This document shows, piece by piece, positions 9,039-16,065 of a stretch of 64,000 nt of DNA. The position numbers were made by a program, and so were the translations under genes. The notes below the pieces were generated by a model. It had not been told where the DNA came from and made no database searches. It saw nothing but the letters and a program-made list of their open reading frames with translations. Source of the DNA: Marinoscillum sp049115815. Its GTDB lineage: Bacteria > Bacteroidota > Bacteroidia > Cytophagales > Cyclobacteriaceae. How positions within the stretch are numbered: the stretch's first letter is position 1; each line of letters starts with the position of its first letter. The stretch spans positions 185,509 to 249,508 of the forward strand of contig JAGDZO010000002.1 of the NCBI GenBank assembly GCA_049115815.1, in the 5' to 3' direction.

Positions 9039-10147
9039 TGATTGCCCGTTTCTCGTCTGGTAGTTCGCAAGGTTTCGAATAAGATGGCAAGGGACTGATT
9101 GTATATGGAGCTATTATAATAATTCTCGGCAGATATACATACCACCATGTTCAGGTTCGGAAGAATATAGATATTGGTTCCATTTCCTCCTGACATCAAA
9201 AAACAACTTGTGGCGCCTGGCAATCTCTGCTGAACGAAAGAAGGAGAAAAAATCCACCAACCGTAACCGAGCCCATAGTTGTTGTTAAAAACTGTAACGA
9301 CTGTTTGAGTATCAAGAAGCCAATCTCGATCAATAATTCTTGATTTATTAATCCAACGACCTTCTAACAGCGATAGATACCCTAGTTTGGCGAAATCCAG
9401 TGTTTCTAACTTGACACCATCTGTAAGATTAAGCGAACCTTCCGGGGTACTTTGAATGAAATAATTCCCAATAGACATGGGGTCGAATAGTTCATTTTGA
9501 ATATAGGTTTCAAGGTCTAAATCTTTCAGCAATGACTGATAGATTCTTGCTAAAATAACACCCGAACCACTATTGATACTTGTCCTAATCCCGGGTGTTG
9601 CTTCCAGATCCTTCGAAAGTACATATCCAGCCCAGTCAGCTGTGTTTTTCATCATTTGAAGATCACTGTTTATTCTGATGGAACTAACTATTGATTCGTT
9701 CCAGACAAGACCTGATTTATTAAGCAGTAGATGTCTAAAAGTGATTAGTTTTTTATCTGGGTTGCTGTTGAAAATATTTTCATAATCCTCCAAATAAGTA
9801 TAAATGGGAACATCAATACTATTAATGAGTCCAGCACTAATAAATGAATCGAAAAGGAAAATGGCAATGTTCACAGAATTTCTTCCTATACTAAATAAAC
9901 TCTCTCTGTTTCCTCCAGTATAATAGTTTTCGAATACCAATTGGTCGTTGCGTACTATTGTTAACCCGTTAATGAAGCCGTATTCTTCGTTTTTAATTGC
10001 CTGGTCAAGATCTTTTAATACGCCATTGCTGAGCCCAACTTCATTTGGTTGAGCATAATCCCATACCGCTTGATCTGGAGCAACTTCATCTGATAGGTAA
10101 CAACCAGATAGCAGTACAAAAGTCGATATGATCAGTAGTCTATTCAT
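9035..10147 (-). CDS. Beta-lactamase-fold serine hydrolase-like lipoprotein, probably catalytically inactive
   Basis: A 370-aa lipoprotein (lipobox LLSGC, Cys16) with the layout of the beta-lactamase/6-aminohexanoate-dimer-hydrolase family. Visible landmarks include FENYYTGG, the region around Ser86, the RHLLLNKSGL loop and a C-terminal SGGNGTNIYILPNLNMVV strand. The catalytic SxxK motif reads SIGR (Ser86, Arg89). The Tyr-Asn motif in the PG.R.xYNSG segment reads INSG (Ile191). Both changes remove general-base residues normally needed, so a binding or sensory role is more likely than hydrolysis. The gene overlaps the upstream gene by 8 nt and the sigma gene by 4 nt, placing it inside a regulatory operon. 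Confidence 0.8.
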   Translation of the reverse strand: MNRLLIISTFVLLSGCYLSDEVAPDQAVWDYAQPNEVGLSNGVLKDLDQAIKNEEYGFINGLTIVRNDQLVFENYYTGGNRESLFSIGRNSVNIAIFLFDSFISAGLINSIDVPIYTYLEDYENIFNSNPDKKLITFRHLLLNKSGLVWNESIVSSIRINSDLQMMKNTADWAGYVLSKDLEATPGIRTSINSGSGVILARIYQSLLKDLDLETYIQNELFDPMSIGNYFIQSTPEGSLNLTDGVKLETLDFAKLGYLSLLEGRWINKSRIIDRDWLLDTQTVVTVFNNNYGLGYGWWIFSPSFVQQRLPGATSCFLMSGGNGTNIYILPNLNMVVCISAENYYNSSIYNQSLAILFETLRTTRRETGNQ

Positions 10148-10814
10148 TTGTTAGGTAAAAACTGACTCCACAACCAAAAGTATACCCATCAAAATCACTT
10201 GGGGTTACACCTTGGAGGTTTAGCTTATTGATAAACCTATAACCAGCCTTGCCATAGATATTAACAAACTTGAAAGGAGCAAACCCTACTCTCAATTGTG
10301 GATGTATGGCATTGAACTCATCTCTGGAAAACACTTCATCTTCTTCCTTTCGAGACCATATCATATCTCCTCTGCCAATGTTGATAGAAGGCTTGATAGT
10401 AATATAACTCAATATTCTAAAATTGGTTCCCAAATGAACTCCTCCATAAAGATAGTCCAGCTCGAAGGTATTTGGAAAGATCAAGTCGGCTTCATGATCG
10501 CCGTGACTTCTGTTGATGAAGAATGCCAGGTCAATCACAGAAAATGTCAAACCTAATTCTAAGCTAGTGGCCAGTTCCTTGTTGCCTGGTCCATTGACAA
10601 TATCCCCAGAAGCATCAAAGTATAACCCTTTACGTATTTTAGGCCAATATCGCTCCTTTGTTTCCTCAACTGGAATACTATCATTGGCGCTCTGAGCCAT
10701 AAGCTTCTGACATGATAATATCACACCAAGTAAAAAGACCATTGTTCCAATCCTCATCTTTCTAGCGCTATGAGTTCTGATGATGTTTCGAATATTTATT
10801 TGTGCCATTTGCAA
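10140..10814 (-). CDS. Outer-membrane beta-barrel-like protein, unknown
   Basis: A 224-aa protein, not assigned to a named family. Internal Met20 (ATG at 10757) begins a good signal peptide (MRIGTMVFLLGVILS, cleavage near MAQS), so the real start is probably 10757 rather than 10814. The mature part has alternating strands rich in Gly and aromatic residues (LELGLTFSV, LYGGVHLGTNF, IKPSINIGRG) and ends in a strand GVSFYLTNE, as in small outer-membrane barrels. It is the first gene of the minus-strand sigma/FecR/receptor operon and overlaps the serine-hydrolase-like gene. Confidence 0.7.
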   Translation of the reverse strand: MQMAQINIRNIIRTHSARKMRIGTMVFLLGVILSCQKLMAQSANDSIPVEETKERYWPKIRKGLYFDASGDIVNGPGNKELATSLELGLTFSVIDLAFFINRSHGDHEADLIFPNTFELDYLYGGVHLGTNFRILSYITIKPSINIGRGDMIWSRKEEDEVFSRDEFNAIHPQLRVGFAPFKFVNIYGKAGYRFINKLNLQGVTPSDFDGYTFGCGVSFYLTNE

Positions 10815-10862
10815 CTTTAGTAATTTAACTAAGTCATTGAGAAGAATTTTGTTTTAAACAGA

Positions 10863-11423
10863 TTGAATACACCAACCCTAAATATTCATAAGGAAATAAT
10901 TGACAAATGTCGACTTGGAGATAGTAGGGCTCAGCATCAGTTATATCTGTTGTATTCAAAAGCGATGTTTAATACAAGTGTTAGGATCTGTGGTTCGCGT
11001 GAAGATGCTGAGGATGCACTACAGGAGTCTTTTGTAAGTGCATTCAGAAACATCAAAAGCTATAGAGGAGATGCATCTTTTGGTGCTTGGTTGAAAAGGA
11101 TAGTGATCAATAAGTCTCTGAATCAAATTAAGAAAAGGGGACAAGAAATTGCCTTGATAGAGTCTGCTGAACCAAAAGAAGATTATACAGAAGCAGAGGC
11201 AGAGACTTTCTCACCTAATTATTCTGTAATTGAAATTAGAAATTCTCTTAATGAGCTTGCTCCAGGATTCAGAACGGTGCTATCGCTTTATTTATTTGAA
11301 GGATATGATCATCAAGAAATAAGTGAGATTTTGGGTATTTCAGAATCAACTTCCAAGACTCAATATAAAAGGGCAAAAGAAAGGTTAAAGTCAAAATTGA
11401 TAGAAGTAAAGAAATATGGGTGA
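10863..11423 (+). CDS. ECF RNA polymerase sigma factor (RpoE-like)
   Basis: A 186-aa sigma-70 family protein starting at TTG. Region 2 includes GSREDAEDALQESFVSAFRN and SFGAWLKRIVINKSLNQIKK; region 4 includes LAPGFRTVLSLYLFEGYDHQ and the helix-turn-helix EISEILGISESTSKTQYKRA. It differs from the FecI type in the minus operon and resembles sigma factors paired with small membrane anti-sigma proteins. It overlaps the next gene by 8 nt and is divergent from the outer-membrane-protein gene, with a 48-nt spacer. Confidence 0.92.
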   Translation: MNTPTLNIHKEIIDKCRLGDSRAQHQLYLLYSKAMFNTSVRICGSREDAEDALQESFVSAFRNIKSYRGDASFGAWLKRIVINKSLNQIKKRGQEIALIESAEPKEDYTEAEAETFSPNYSVIEIRNSLNELAPGFRTVLSLYLFEGYDHQEISEILGISESTSKTQYKRAKERLKSKLIEVKKYG

Positions 11424-11943
11424 TTCACTAGAACGTTTTGTTAGCGAGAACCGAGAGGAGTTCGACGCTGATGTGCCAAGTCGAGAGATTTGGGCTAAGA
11501 TAGAATCGGTGACCAGCAAAAAGCGCTCAGATTCAATGAATGTTTGGAAAGTAGCAGCTGTCCTTTTGCTGATTTCTACTATAGGCCTTCTACTGGAGCG
11601 AACCGGAGCTTACAGTGAAGGAAGTGATGAAATGACAGCCAACTTGACAGAGTTTCAGCAAGTGGAGACTTATTACATCTCACAGATACTTGATAAGAAA
11701 AGAGAACTATCAAATATTCAGGCCGGTGAGCGCAAATCAGAGTTTTTGAATGAAATAGCTGAGCTGGATCATGTGTATATGGAACTCAAAAAAATGGCAC
11801 AGAAGCAGACGTCAGAATCAATGTTGACGGATGCAATGATTGCTAACCTACAACTGAGGTTAGAGGTGTTGAATCAACAATTAGAAGTATTAAAAAGGTA
11901 CAAAAATGAGAAAATCAATGAAGTTGGGAATGTTGAAATATAG
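11416..11943 (+). CDS. Putative anti-sigma factor, single-pass membrane protein
   Basis: A 175-aa protein with a soluble N-terminus (SREIWAKIESVTSKK), one transmembrane helix at about residues 44-62 (VWKVAAVLLLISTIGLLL) and a long helical, probably coiled-coil extracytoplasmic segment rich in Gln, Leu and Glu. The position directly after the ECF sigma gene, the overlap and the topology match an anti-sigma factor. No zinc-binding HxxxCxxC motif is present, so if it is one it is not a ZAS-type factor. Function is inferred from context. Confidence 0.65.
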   Translation: MGDSLERFVSENREEFDADVPSREIWAKIESVTSKKRSDSMNVWKVAAVLLLISTIGLLLERTGAYSEGSDEMTANLTEFQQVETYYISQILDKKRELSNIQAGERKSEFLNEIAELDHVYMELKKMAQKQTSESMLTDAMIANLQLRLEVLNQQLEVLKRYKNEKINEVGNVEI

Positions 11944-12967
11944 TCTGGTAATAGGATTTTTGGTCCTTGGAAACGCACTTTTGGGTGCTTCTGAAGAAAG
12001 GGATAAGAAAATTTCTAAGTCTTTCACCGTCACAAGTGAGACTACTTTGGTGATTGAGAATTCCTTCGGCGAGATTCAGATGGACACCTGGGATAAGGAC
12101 GAATTTAAAGTTGATATTGAAATAAGAGTAGAAGGGAAGAATTCGGATCGGGCTGAGAAACTGCTCAACGCAATAGAGATAGATATATCAGAAACATCGG
12201 GTGAGGTTTCGATTCGTACGGATATAGAGCAAAAGCTGAACACCAAAGGGGATGAGTCTTTTGAGATTAATTACACGGTAATGGCACCTGCTAAAAATAG
12301 GATTGAGATAGAAAATCAATTTGGAGATACTTATATAGGCGAACGAATAGGTGATGCGGAGATTGAAATAAAATTTGGTAACCTCAAAACCGAAGATTTC
12401 CAAGGTCTTTTGGATTTGACTTTGTCCTTCGGAAAAGCTTCTATTGGTAACACTACCAAGTCAGACATAGAGATTAAGTATGGTGATTTGAGAATGGGCA
12501 ATGGATTTTCAATGGATATAGAGCAGCAGTTTTCTAATTTGGAGATCGGCGACTTTCAAAAAATAGTGATGGAGAGTAAGTATGGTGGGGTAGAGCTTGG
12601 AACCATCGGAACGCTTGATGCAGAGGTACAGTTCTCAAAATTTCAAGTAGAACAGATCAATCAGCAATTAGAAATGGAGGGTAGCTATGTCTCCAATTTT
12701 GAAGTAAGGAAACTTAGCAAGGATTTCGAATCTTTTAGGTTTTATGGAAAGTTCAGCTCATTAGAATTGAATGTGGAAGAAGGTACATCAGCCAATATCC
12801 AAGCGGATATGAGCTTCTGCAAGTTGAAGGACTATTCGGAGCAAATAGATTTCTACTATCAATCCAAAGATGATACAAGAAAAGAGTACAAAGGCAGGTT
12901 GGGTGCTGGAGATGACCAGAAAAAGATAGTGATCAAATCAAGCTATGGAGATGTCAGAATCGAATAG
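11906..12967 (+). CDS. DUF4097-like secreted beta-solenoid protein
   Basis: A 353-aa exported protein. The first ATG (11906) overlaps the anti-sigma gene by 38 nt; Met5 (11918) or Met9 (11930) would give a more normal signal peptide (LKYSLVIGFLVLGNALLG). The mature protein contains about nine repeats of 17-19 residues with the pattern [E/D]-x-[E/Q]-x-[F/Y]-G-x-L/I-x-x-G, for example IEIENQFGDTYIG and DIEIKYGDLRMG. This predicts a right-handed beta-helix of the adhesin-like DUF4097 group. It is the third gene of the sigma/anti-sigma operon and a likely regulated output or sensor. Confidence 0.75.
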   Translation: MRKSMKLGMLKYSLVIGFLVLGNALLGASEERDKKISKSFTVTSETTLVIENSFGEIQMDTWDKDEFKVDIEIRVEGKNSDRAEKLLNAIEIDISETSGEVSIRTDIEQKLNTKGDESFEINYTVMAPAKNRIEIENQFGDTYIGERIGDAEIEIKFGNLKTEDFQGLLDLTLSFGKASIGNTTKSDIEIKYGDLRMGNGFSMDIEQQFSNLEIGDFQKIVMESKYGGVELGTIGTLDAEVQFSKFQVEQINQQLEMEGSYVSNFEVRKLSKDFESFRFYGKFSSLELNVEEGTSANIQADMSFCKLKDYSEQIDFYYQSKDDTRKEYKGRLGAGDDQKKIVIKSSYGDVRIE

Positions 12968-12986
12968 AGATACTTGATATCAGGGA

Positions 12987-13697
12987 TCAGTAAAGGGACT
13001 TAAGTTCTACCTTTTCGGTAGCTGAGTCCTTTATTTTCCCACTTTCACATTTGATTATTCTGGCTGGAAATTTCTTGAGAAATTGATGATTGTGAGTGGC
13101 CATAATTACTGCTGTACCACTTTTATTTATCTCTAAAAATAAATTAATGATTCCTTCCGCCACCTCAGGATCAAGGTTTCCGGTGGGCTCATCTGCAAAT
13201 AATATCTGTGGTTCATTGATGAGTGCTCTTGCAATCACCACACGCTGTTGTTCGCCACCACTTAATTGATGGGGCATCTTGGTAGATACAGAACCCAGAC
13301 CGACGCGCATTAGTACCTCCGCTAGTCGACTTTTCATCTTAGCCTTGTCTTTCCAACCTGTAGCTTTCATCACGAAGTAGAGGTTTTCAGCAACACTACG
13401 ATCGTAAAACAACTCAAAGTCTTGAAAAATGATCCCTATTTTTCTTCTTAGGAAGGGGACATCAGAGGCTTTAATGCCTCTGATATTGTACCCCACAATG
13501 CTAATGTCGCCTAACCGCAAAGTGAGATCGCCATACATGGTTTTGAGCAATGAAGACTTGCCGCTGCCCGTTCTTCCTACGAGATATACAAACTCACCCT
13601 TGCCAATATCAAATGAGATATCGCTCAGGACAGTTTGATGATCCTGAAAAATGGTCGCATTGGATACGGATACAACGGGCTCGTTAGTAAAGGACAT
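12987..13697 (-). CDS. ftsE: FtsE-like cell-division ABC ATPase
   Basis: A 236-aa ABC ATPase with Walker A GRTGSGKSS, Q-loop IIFQDFELF, signature LSGGEQQR, Walker B ILFADEPTGNLD and the H-loop ATHN. Its length, the FLRRKIGIIFQDF segment and the DEPTGNLDPE form match FtsE, which with FtsX controls cell-wall hydrolases at the division site. FtsX is not adjacent, so it must be elsewhere or the protein could be a LolD-like ATPase. The gene lies 2 nt downstream of a small conserved ORF and is convergent with the DUF4097-like gene. Confidence 0.83.
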   Translation of the reverse strand: MSFTNEPVVSVSNATIFQDHQTVLSDISFDIGKGEFVYLVGRTGSGKSSLLKTMYGDLTLRLGDISIVGYNIRGIKASDVPFLRRKIGIIFQDFELFYDRSVAENLYFVMKATGWKDKAKMKSRLAEVLMRVGLGSVSTKMPHQLSGGEQQRVVIARALINEPQILFADEPTGNLDPEVAEGIINLFLEINKSGTAVIMATHNHQFLKKFPARIIKCESGKIKDSATEKVELKSLY

Positions 13698-13699
13698 AT

Positions 13700-13927
13700 C
13701 TAAAGTTCAAGTTTCCTCAATTTCCCAAAAGGTAATTCCTCGATAAGCGATTTCAGTTCTTCTTCCTTTCCTTCAAGGCCGAATTTCTCCAGCTTCTGAA
13801 GAGGCCGATCGGCTCTGAAATAGGCAATAAGCACGAAATTCTCATCTCTTAGCTGGATGTAATTAGGGATCTTAGCTTTTCCCTTTACTTTGATGATATA
13901 CATAGACGAAGTTTCTACTTTCATCAC
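13700..13927 (-). CDS. Small conserved hypothetical protein, 75 aa
   Basis: A 75-aa protein beginning MMKVETSSMYIIKVKG. It has a predicted beta-rich N-terminal half (YIQLRDENFVLIAYFRADRP) and a Leu/Glu-rich helix at the C-terminus. It has no signal peptide or metal motif and is not assigned to a named family. It sits 17 nt after fsa and 2 nt before ftsE on the same strand, so the three probably form one transcript. An internal ATG at Met9 is an alternative start. Confidence 0.7.
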   Translation of the reverse strand: MMKVETSSMYIIKVKGKAKIPNYIQLRDENFVLIAYFRADRPLQKLEKFGLEGKEEELKSLIEELPFGKLRKLEL

Positions 13928-13944
13928 CCAACTAATAAGTGTGC

Positions 13945-14601
13945 TTATTGGTTACCTTTTTTATAGTCTGCTAGGAATTTTTCTAATCCACTGTCAGTCA
14001 ATGGGTGCTTCAAAAGTCCTGTAATCACTCCTAAAGGACAAGTAACTACATCAGCGCCTATTTCCGCACATTGAATCAAATGCATATTGTGTCTGACAGA
14101 AGCAGCAAGAATTTCAGTCTCGAATTCGTAGTTATCAAAAATCTGAACGATTTGCTCAATCAAGGTAAGTCCATCTGATCCTATATCATCAAGTCTTCCG
14201 ATGAACGGGGAGATGTATGAAGCTCCTGCTTTAGCAGCGAGTATCGCTTGACCGGCACTGAAAATTAGTGTGCAGTTAGTTCTGATACCTTCGTCAGATA
14301 GAGCTTTGATGGTCTTCACGCCATCTTTGATCATAGGCACTTTTACGACGATTTTATCATCGATTTTAGCCAGTTCTCTACCTTCTTTGAGCATGGCTTC
14401 ATACTCCGTAGAGATCACTTCAGCGCTCACATTGTCATCTACGATATCACAGATGTCTTTATAATGCTTCAAAATATTCGCTTGGCCAGTAATTCCTTCT
14501 TTGGCCATCAATGAAGGATTAGTAGTTACACCATCTAGCACACCTAGATCATATGCTTCTTGTATTTCGTCAAGGTTGGCTGTGTCTATGAAAAATTTCA
14601 T
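13945..14601 (-). CDS. fsa: Fructose-6-phosphate aldolase / transaldolase-like protein
   Basis: A 218-aa cytoplasmic TIM-barrel enzyme of the short transaldolase (TalC/Fsa) group. It starts with the hallmark MKFFIDTANLDEI, followed by GVTTNPSLMAKEG and the Schiff-base Lys87 in VVKVPM. It also contains NCTLIFSAGQA, SPFIGRLDD and the C-terminal GADVVTCP. Members are annotated either as fructose-6-phosphate aldolase or as transaldolase in the pentose phosphate pathway, and sequence reading alone cannot separate the two. It lies directly downstream of the SRP RNA terminator and has its own -7 box. Confidence 0.9.
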   Translation of the reverse strand: MKFFIDTANLDEIQEAYDLGVLDGVTTNPSLMAKEGITGQANILKHYKDICDIVDDNVSAEVISTEYEAMLKEGRELAKIDDKIVVKVPMIKDGVKTIKALSDEGIRTNCTLIFSAGQAILAAKAGASYISPFIGRLDDIGSDGLTLIEQIVQIFDNYEFETEILAASVRHNMHLIQCAEIGADVVTCPLGVITGLLKHPLTDSGLEKFLADYKKGNQ

Positions 14602-14634
14602 TTTTTTATAGTGGTTTAAGTTTTAAATGGAATT

Positions 14635-14642
14635 CAAAATTA
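14635..14642 (-). promoter_or_regulatory. Putative -7 promoter box for fsa
   Basis: TAATTTTG on the minus strand matches the Bacteroidota -7 consensus TAnnTTTG, 33 nt upstream of the fsa ATG. No well-placed -33 TTG is seen, because that position is occupied by the SRP RNA terminator. Confidence 0.4.
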
Positions 14643-14645
14643 GGC

Positions 14646-14661
14646 AAAAAAAAAGGCAAAC
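14646..14661 (-). terminator. Intrinsic terminator of SRP RNA
   Basis: The closing stem of the SRP RNA (GTTTGCC at its 3' side, pairing with GGCAAAC at the 5' end) is followed directly on the minus strand by nine Ts. The RNA's own terminal helix therefore appears to act as the terminator hairpin. Confidence 0.6.
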
Positions 14662-14745
14662 AGAATGTCGCACCGCTACAACCGCTTACCCTTGCTACCT
14701 TCCGGTCCTGGGGGATTCAGCAGGAGCTGGTCGCATCCGTTTGCC
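14655..14745 (-). ncRNA. ffs: Signal recognition particle RNA, bacterial small (4.5S) type
   Basis: On the minus strand the apical SRP domain is clear: GACCAGCTCCTGCTGAA, then CAGGACCGGAAGGTAGCAAGG, containing the conserved GGAAG-type tetraloop segment and the AGCA asymmetric loop that bind Ffh. The ends pair through GGCAAAC/GTTTGCC, giving a molecule of about 91 nt. A TAAGTTTG -7 box ends 5 nt before the first G, and a T-tract follows the last base. It partners with the FtsY/Ffh pathway for membrane-protein targeting. Confidence 0.9.
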
Positions 14746-14750
14746 GAATG

Positions 14751-14758
14751 CAAACTTA
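14751..14758 (-). promoter_or_regulatory. -7 promoter box for SRP RNA
   Basis: TAAGTTTG on the minus strand fits TAnnTTTG exactly. It lies 5 nt upstream of the first paired base of the SRP RNA, the expected distance to a transcription start in Bacteroidota. Confidence 0.6.
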
Positions 14759-14852
14759 CTAATAAAGAATTCCTATTTGAAATTAATACTCAGAAATAAG
14801 TCTCTGATTTTATTGCTTGATCCGAAATGGTGAGTATGAGAGAAAAGAGCAT

Positions 14853-14887
14853 CAAAAAAGCCCTTGAAACTTAATTCAAGGGCTTTT
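14853..14887 (-). terminator. Rho-independent terminator after tRNA-Asp
   Basis: The 13-bp inverted repeat AAAAGCCCTTGAA / TTCAAGGGCTTTT (14856-14868 and 14875-14887) gives a stem with a 6-nt loop, followed by a T-run on the minus strand, immediately after the tRNA CCA end. Confidence 0.85.
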
Positions 14888-14963
14888 GGCGGTATGGACG
14901 GGACTCGAACCCGCGACCTCCTGCGTGACAGGCAGGCATTCTAACCAACTGAACTACCACACC
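14887..14963 (-). tRNA. tRNA-Asp (GTC)
   Basis: A 77-nt tRNA. The acceptor stem pairs GGTGTGG with CCATACC with one G-T pair, the anticodon arm is CCTGC-CTGTCAC-GCAGG with anticodon GTC, the T-loop is TTCGAGT, and CCA is genome-encoded. A promoter TTG-N20-TAGTTTTG lies upstream and a terminator directly downstream, so it is a single-gene unit. Confidence 0.96.
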
Positions 14964-14981
14964 GTGCTTTCAATTGCGTTG

Positions 14982-15012
14982 CAAAACTATACCCTTAATA
15001 ATTCAAATACAA
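14982..15012 (-). promoter_or_regulatory. Promoter for tRNA-Asp (-33 TTG and -7 TAGTTTTG)
   Basis: On the minus strand a TTG (15010-15012), a 20-nt spacer and TAGTTTTG (14982-14989) match the Bacteroidota TTG/TAnnTTTG promoter. The tRNA starts 18 nt downstream of the -7 box. Confidence 0.65.
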
Positions 15013-15080
15013 TACTACCATTACAATTATTTGAAGTTTAAATCTCCGAGCTTTCGATGTACTAAAAAGTGATTTATCGC

Positions 15081-15088
15081 TACCTTTG
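15081..15088 (+). promoter_or_regulatory. -7 promoter box for accA
   Basis: TACCTTTG fits TAnnTTTG and lies 19 nt upstream of the accA ATG. The -33 region is not a clear TTG. Confidence 0.5.
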
Positions 15089-15107
15089 AATTCTTAAAAA
15101 TCGACCT

Positions 15108-16052
15108 ATGCACTTAGAATTCGAAAAACCAATTGTAGAGCTGGAAAATAAACTTTCTGATATGAAACAACTCGCTCAGCAGAGCGGTGTGGATGTATCA
15201 GCGGCAATCACAAAATTGGAAGATAAAATATTGAAATTGAAGAAGGATACATTTCAAAATCTGACCAGATGGCAGAGGGTTCAGCTATCCAGACATCCGG
15301 AGCGACCATATACATTAGACTATATCTATCAACTTTCAGATGACTTTGTGGAATTACACGGAGACCGAACGGTGAAGGATGATAAAGCCATGATTGGCGG
15401 TTTTGCAACAATAGATGGCATGTCTGTCATGATCATTGGACAGCAGAAGGGTAGAAATACGAAGCAGCGTCAGACTCGAAACTTTGGAATGGCCAACCCT
15501 GAGGGGTACCGCAAGGCTCTTAGGTTGATGAAGCTGGCAGAAAAGTTTAACACTCCCATCATTACATTGATAGATACTCCGGGAGCGTATCCTGGTATCG
15601 AGGCCGAGGAAAGAGGTCAAGGCGAGGCTATTGCGAGAAATCTGAAAGAGATGATGACCTTAGAGGTGCCGATAGTGAGTGTGATCATTGGCGAGGGAGC
15701 ATCGGGAGGTGCATTAGGTATTGCTATTGCCGATAAGGTACTTATGATGGAGAATACTTGGTATTCGGTCATTTCTCCGGAATCTTGCTCGTCGATTCTT
15801 TGGAGAAGCTGGGACTACAAAGAGCAAGCGGCTGAGGCCCTTAAGCTTACGGCGAAGGATATGCTCCAAAATAAATTGATAGACGGTATCATTAATGAGC
15901 CATTAGGTGGTGCCCATACTGATTTAAAGGCAGCATCCTCTGAATTGAAAAATCAGCTTTTGAAGCATATCAAAGCTTTGAATAAAGTAAGTAAGGACAA
16001 GCGCGTAGATCAGAGAATTGAGAAGTTCTCCAATATGGGAGTAGTTGCATAA
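15108..16052 (+). CDS. accA: Acetyl-CoA carboxylase carboxyltransferase subunit alpha
   Basis: A 314-aa cytoplasmic subunit that, with AccD, transfers the carboxyl group from carboxybiotin to acetyl-CoA to make malonyl-CoA, the first step of fatty acid synthesis. It is full length for the family. It has the N-terminal LEFEKPIVELENKL, the ELHGDRTVKDDKAMIGG segment, the active-site loop GAYPGIEAEERGQGEAIA and the oxyanion region IGEGASGGALGI. It has its own -7 box and is followed after 13 nt by a patatin gene and an acyltransferase gene, so a lipid-metabolism operon is likely. accD is not in the window. Confidence 0.97.
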   Translation: MHLEFEKPIVELENKLSDMKQLAQQSGVDVSAAITKLEDKILKLKKDTFQNLTRWQRVQLSRHPERPYTLDYIYQLSDDFVELHGDRTVKDDKAMIGGFATIDGMSVMIIGQQKGRNTKQRQTRNFGMANPEGYRKALRLMKLAEKFNTPIITLIDTPGAYPGIEAEERGQGEAIARNLKEMMTLEVPIVSVIIGEGASGGALGIAIADKVLMMENTWYSVISPESCSSILWRSWDYKEQAAEALKLTAKDMLQNKLIDGIINEPLGGAHTDLKAASSELKNQLLKHIKALNKVSKDKRVDQRIEKFSNMGVVA

Positions 16053-16065
16053 TCCTACCTAAGGG

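Noticed and set aside
14627..14833. 68-aa plus-strand ORF
   Set aside because: It lies across the SRP RNA and its promoter and has no family-like features; the RNA explains the sequence.
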